Source of the DNA: an uncultured Flavobacteriaceae bacterium
GTDB taxonomy: Bacteria > Bacteroidota > Bacteroidia > Flavobacteriales > Flavobacteriaceae
Length of the DNA: 64,000 nucleotides
NCBI GenBank assembly: GCA_947500525.1
Contig: CANMSH010000002.1
Span: 186,001-250,000 of the forward strand
Direction of reading: 5' to 3'
Positions 63,762 to 64,000 of this stretch are shown piece after piece (the stretch's first letter is position 1; each line of letters starts with the position of its first letter). The notes beneath the pieces were generated by a model that was given only the letters and a program-made list of their open reading frames with translations, was not told where the DNA came from and did no database searches. The position numbers were made by a program, and so were the translations under genes.

Positions 63762-64000
63762 GGATAATAAATACTTAAACTGGATTTTAATTCTGACGAA
63801 TTGGTTCTTTCAAAGTATTATTAATGCTGATAGAACTGAAAAAATTTATAAAATTTCGTTTTCTATTATATTTATGATTTTAACGTATGTGATACTGAAT
63901 CAGTTAGTTTCTTATCCAGCAATTAACTTGATCCTTATTAGTTTTGTCATTGCTCATACGTTAAATTGGATTGTAAATGGTAATTTCTATAATTTAATTA
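63736..64000 (+). CDS. Putative membrane protein, 3' partial
   Basis: An ATG at 63736, inside the 3' end of the kinase-like gene, opens a frame running to the window edge (88 codons visible). It reads MKGIKKKIRDNKYLNWILIL, then a basic linker, then two hydrophobic segments (IIFMILTYVILNQL, LILISFVIAHTLNW). The overlap is 26 bp. I cannot name a family; it is likely another gene of the polysaccharide locus. Confidence 0.6.
   Translation, partial: MKGIKKKIRDNKYLNWILILTNWFFQSIINADRTEKIYKISFSIIFMILTYVILNQLVSYPAINLILISFVIAHTLNWIVNGNFYNLI

Overview
The window is AT-rich chromosomal DNA from a member of the Bacteroidota, most likely a marine or aquatic Flavobacteriaceae. The evidence is the gliding genes gldF and gldG, a PorV/PorQ-family protein, a giant secreted protein with a type IX secretion (T9SS) C-terminal sorting domain, Bacteroidota-typical families (DUF2911, DUF4105, DUF6702, DUF4369, CarboxypepD_reg-like proteins, a YheT hydrolase) and candidate promoters matching the flavobacterial TAnnTTTG -7 element. 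I cannot name a genus. I saw no rRNA, tRNA, CRISPR array, prophage or insertion sequence.

Layout. (1) <1-8333, plus strand: the end of a surface-polysaccharide locus. It holds a heparinase II/III-like protein cut by the window edge, a WbuB-like glycosyltransferase, a PglC-like initiating sugar-phosphate transferase, a PglD-like acetyltransferase, a UDP-GlcNAc 2-epimerase, a PglE-like aminotransferase and a PglF-like 4,6-dehydratase. PglF, PglE, PglD and PglC together form a complete apparent route from UDP-GlcNAc to a lipid-linked di-N-acetylbacillosamine-type sugar. (2) 8330-12372, minus: DUF4105 membrane protein, PorV/PorQ-like barrel, YheT hydrolase, LolD-like ATPase. (3) 12510-33289: housekeeping and envelope genes on both strands (sucC, M14 peptidase, two DUF2911 proteins, the SAM hydrolase-monooxygenase-gldF-gldG operon, phoH, purC, DUF2721, a trans-sulfuration PLP enzyme facing an Lrp regulator, M1 peptidase, DUF6702, three tandem CarboxypepD_reg-like paralogues, a GntA/YcgG-family heme protein, pepE and a DUF4369 lipoprotein). 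(4) 33845-38998: a 1717-residue secreted protein with an N-terminal beta-helix, fourteen repeats of about 70 residues and a T9SS tail. (5) 39102->64000, plus: a long, tightly packed second polysaccharide locus.

The second locus encodes nucleotide-sugar enzymes (WlbA-like dehydrogenase, glucose-1-phosphate cytidylyltransferase, UDP-glucuronate decarboxylase-like SDR, nucleotide-sugar dehydrogenase, RfbC-like epimerase, SAF-domain oxidoreductase), a Wzx flippase, a Wzy-type polymerase, a CapK-like adenylating enzyme, a polysaccharide deacetylase, an acyltransferase, many GT4 glycosyltransferases, two DUF354 proteins, an ATP-grasp ligase, a HAD phosphatase, a FemAB-type acyltransferase and a thymidylate-kinase-like protein. 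Many of its genes overlap or abut, so it probably acts as one or a few transcripts. It has a flippase and polymerase but no visible initiating transferase. The first locus has the initiating transferase but no visible flippase or polymerase, so the two may cooperate.

The least explained parts are the SAF-oxidoreductase nucleotide-sugar module, the duplicated GT4/DUF354 modules that carry ligase and FemAB genes, the 423-bp higher-order repeat of the giant protein, and the three-paralogue operon.
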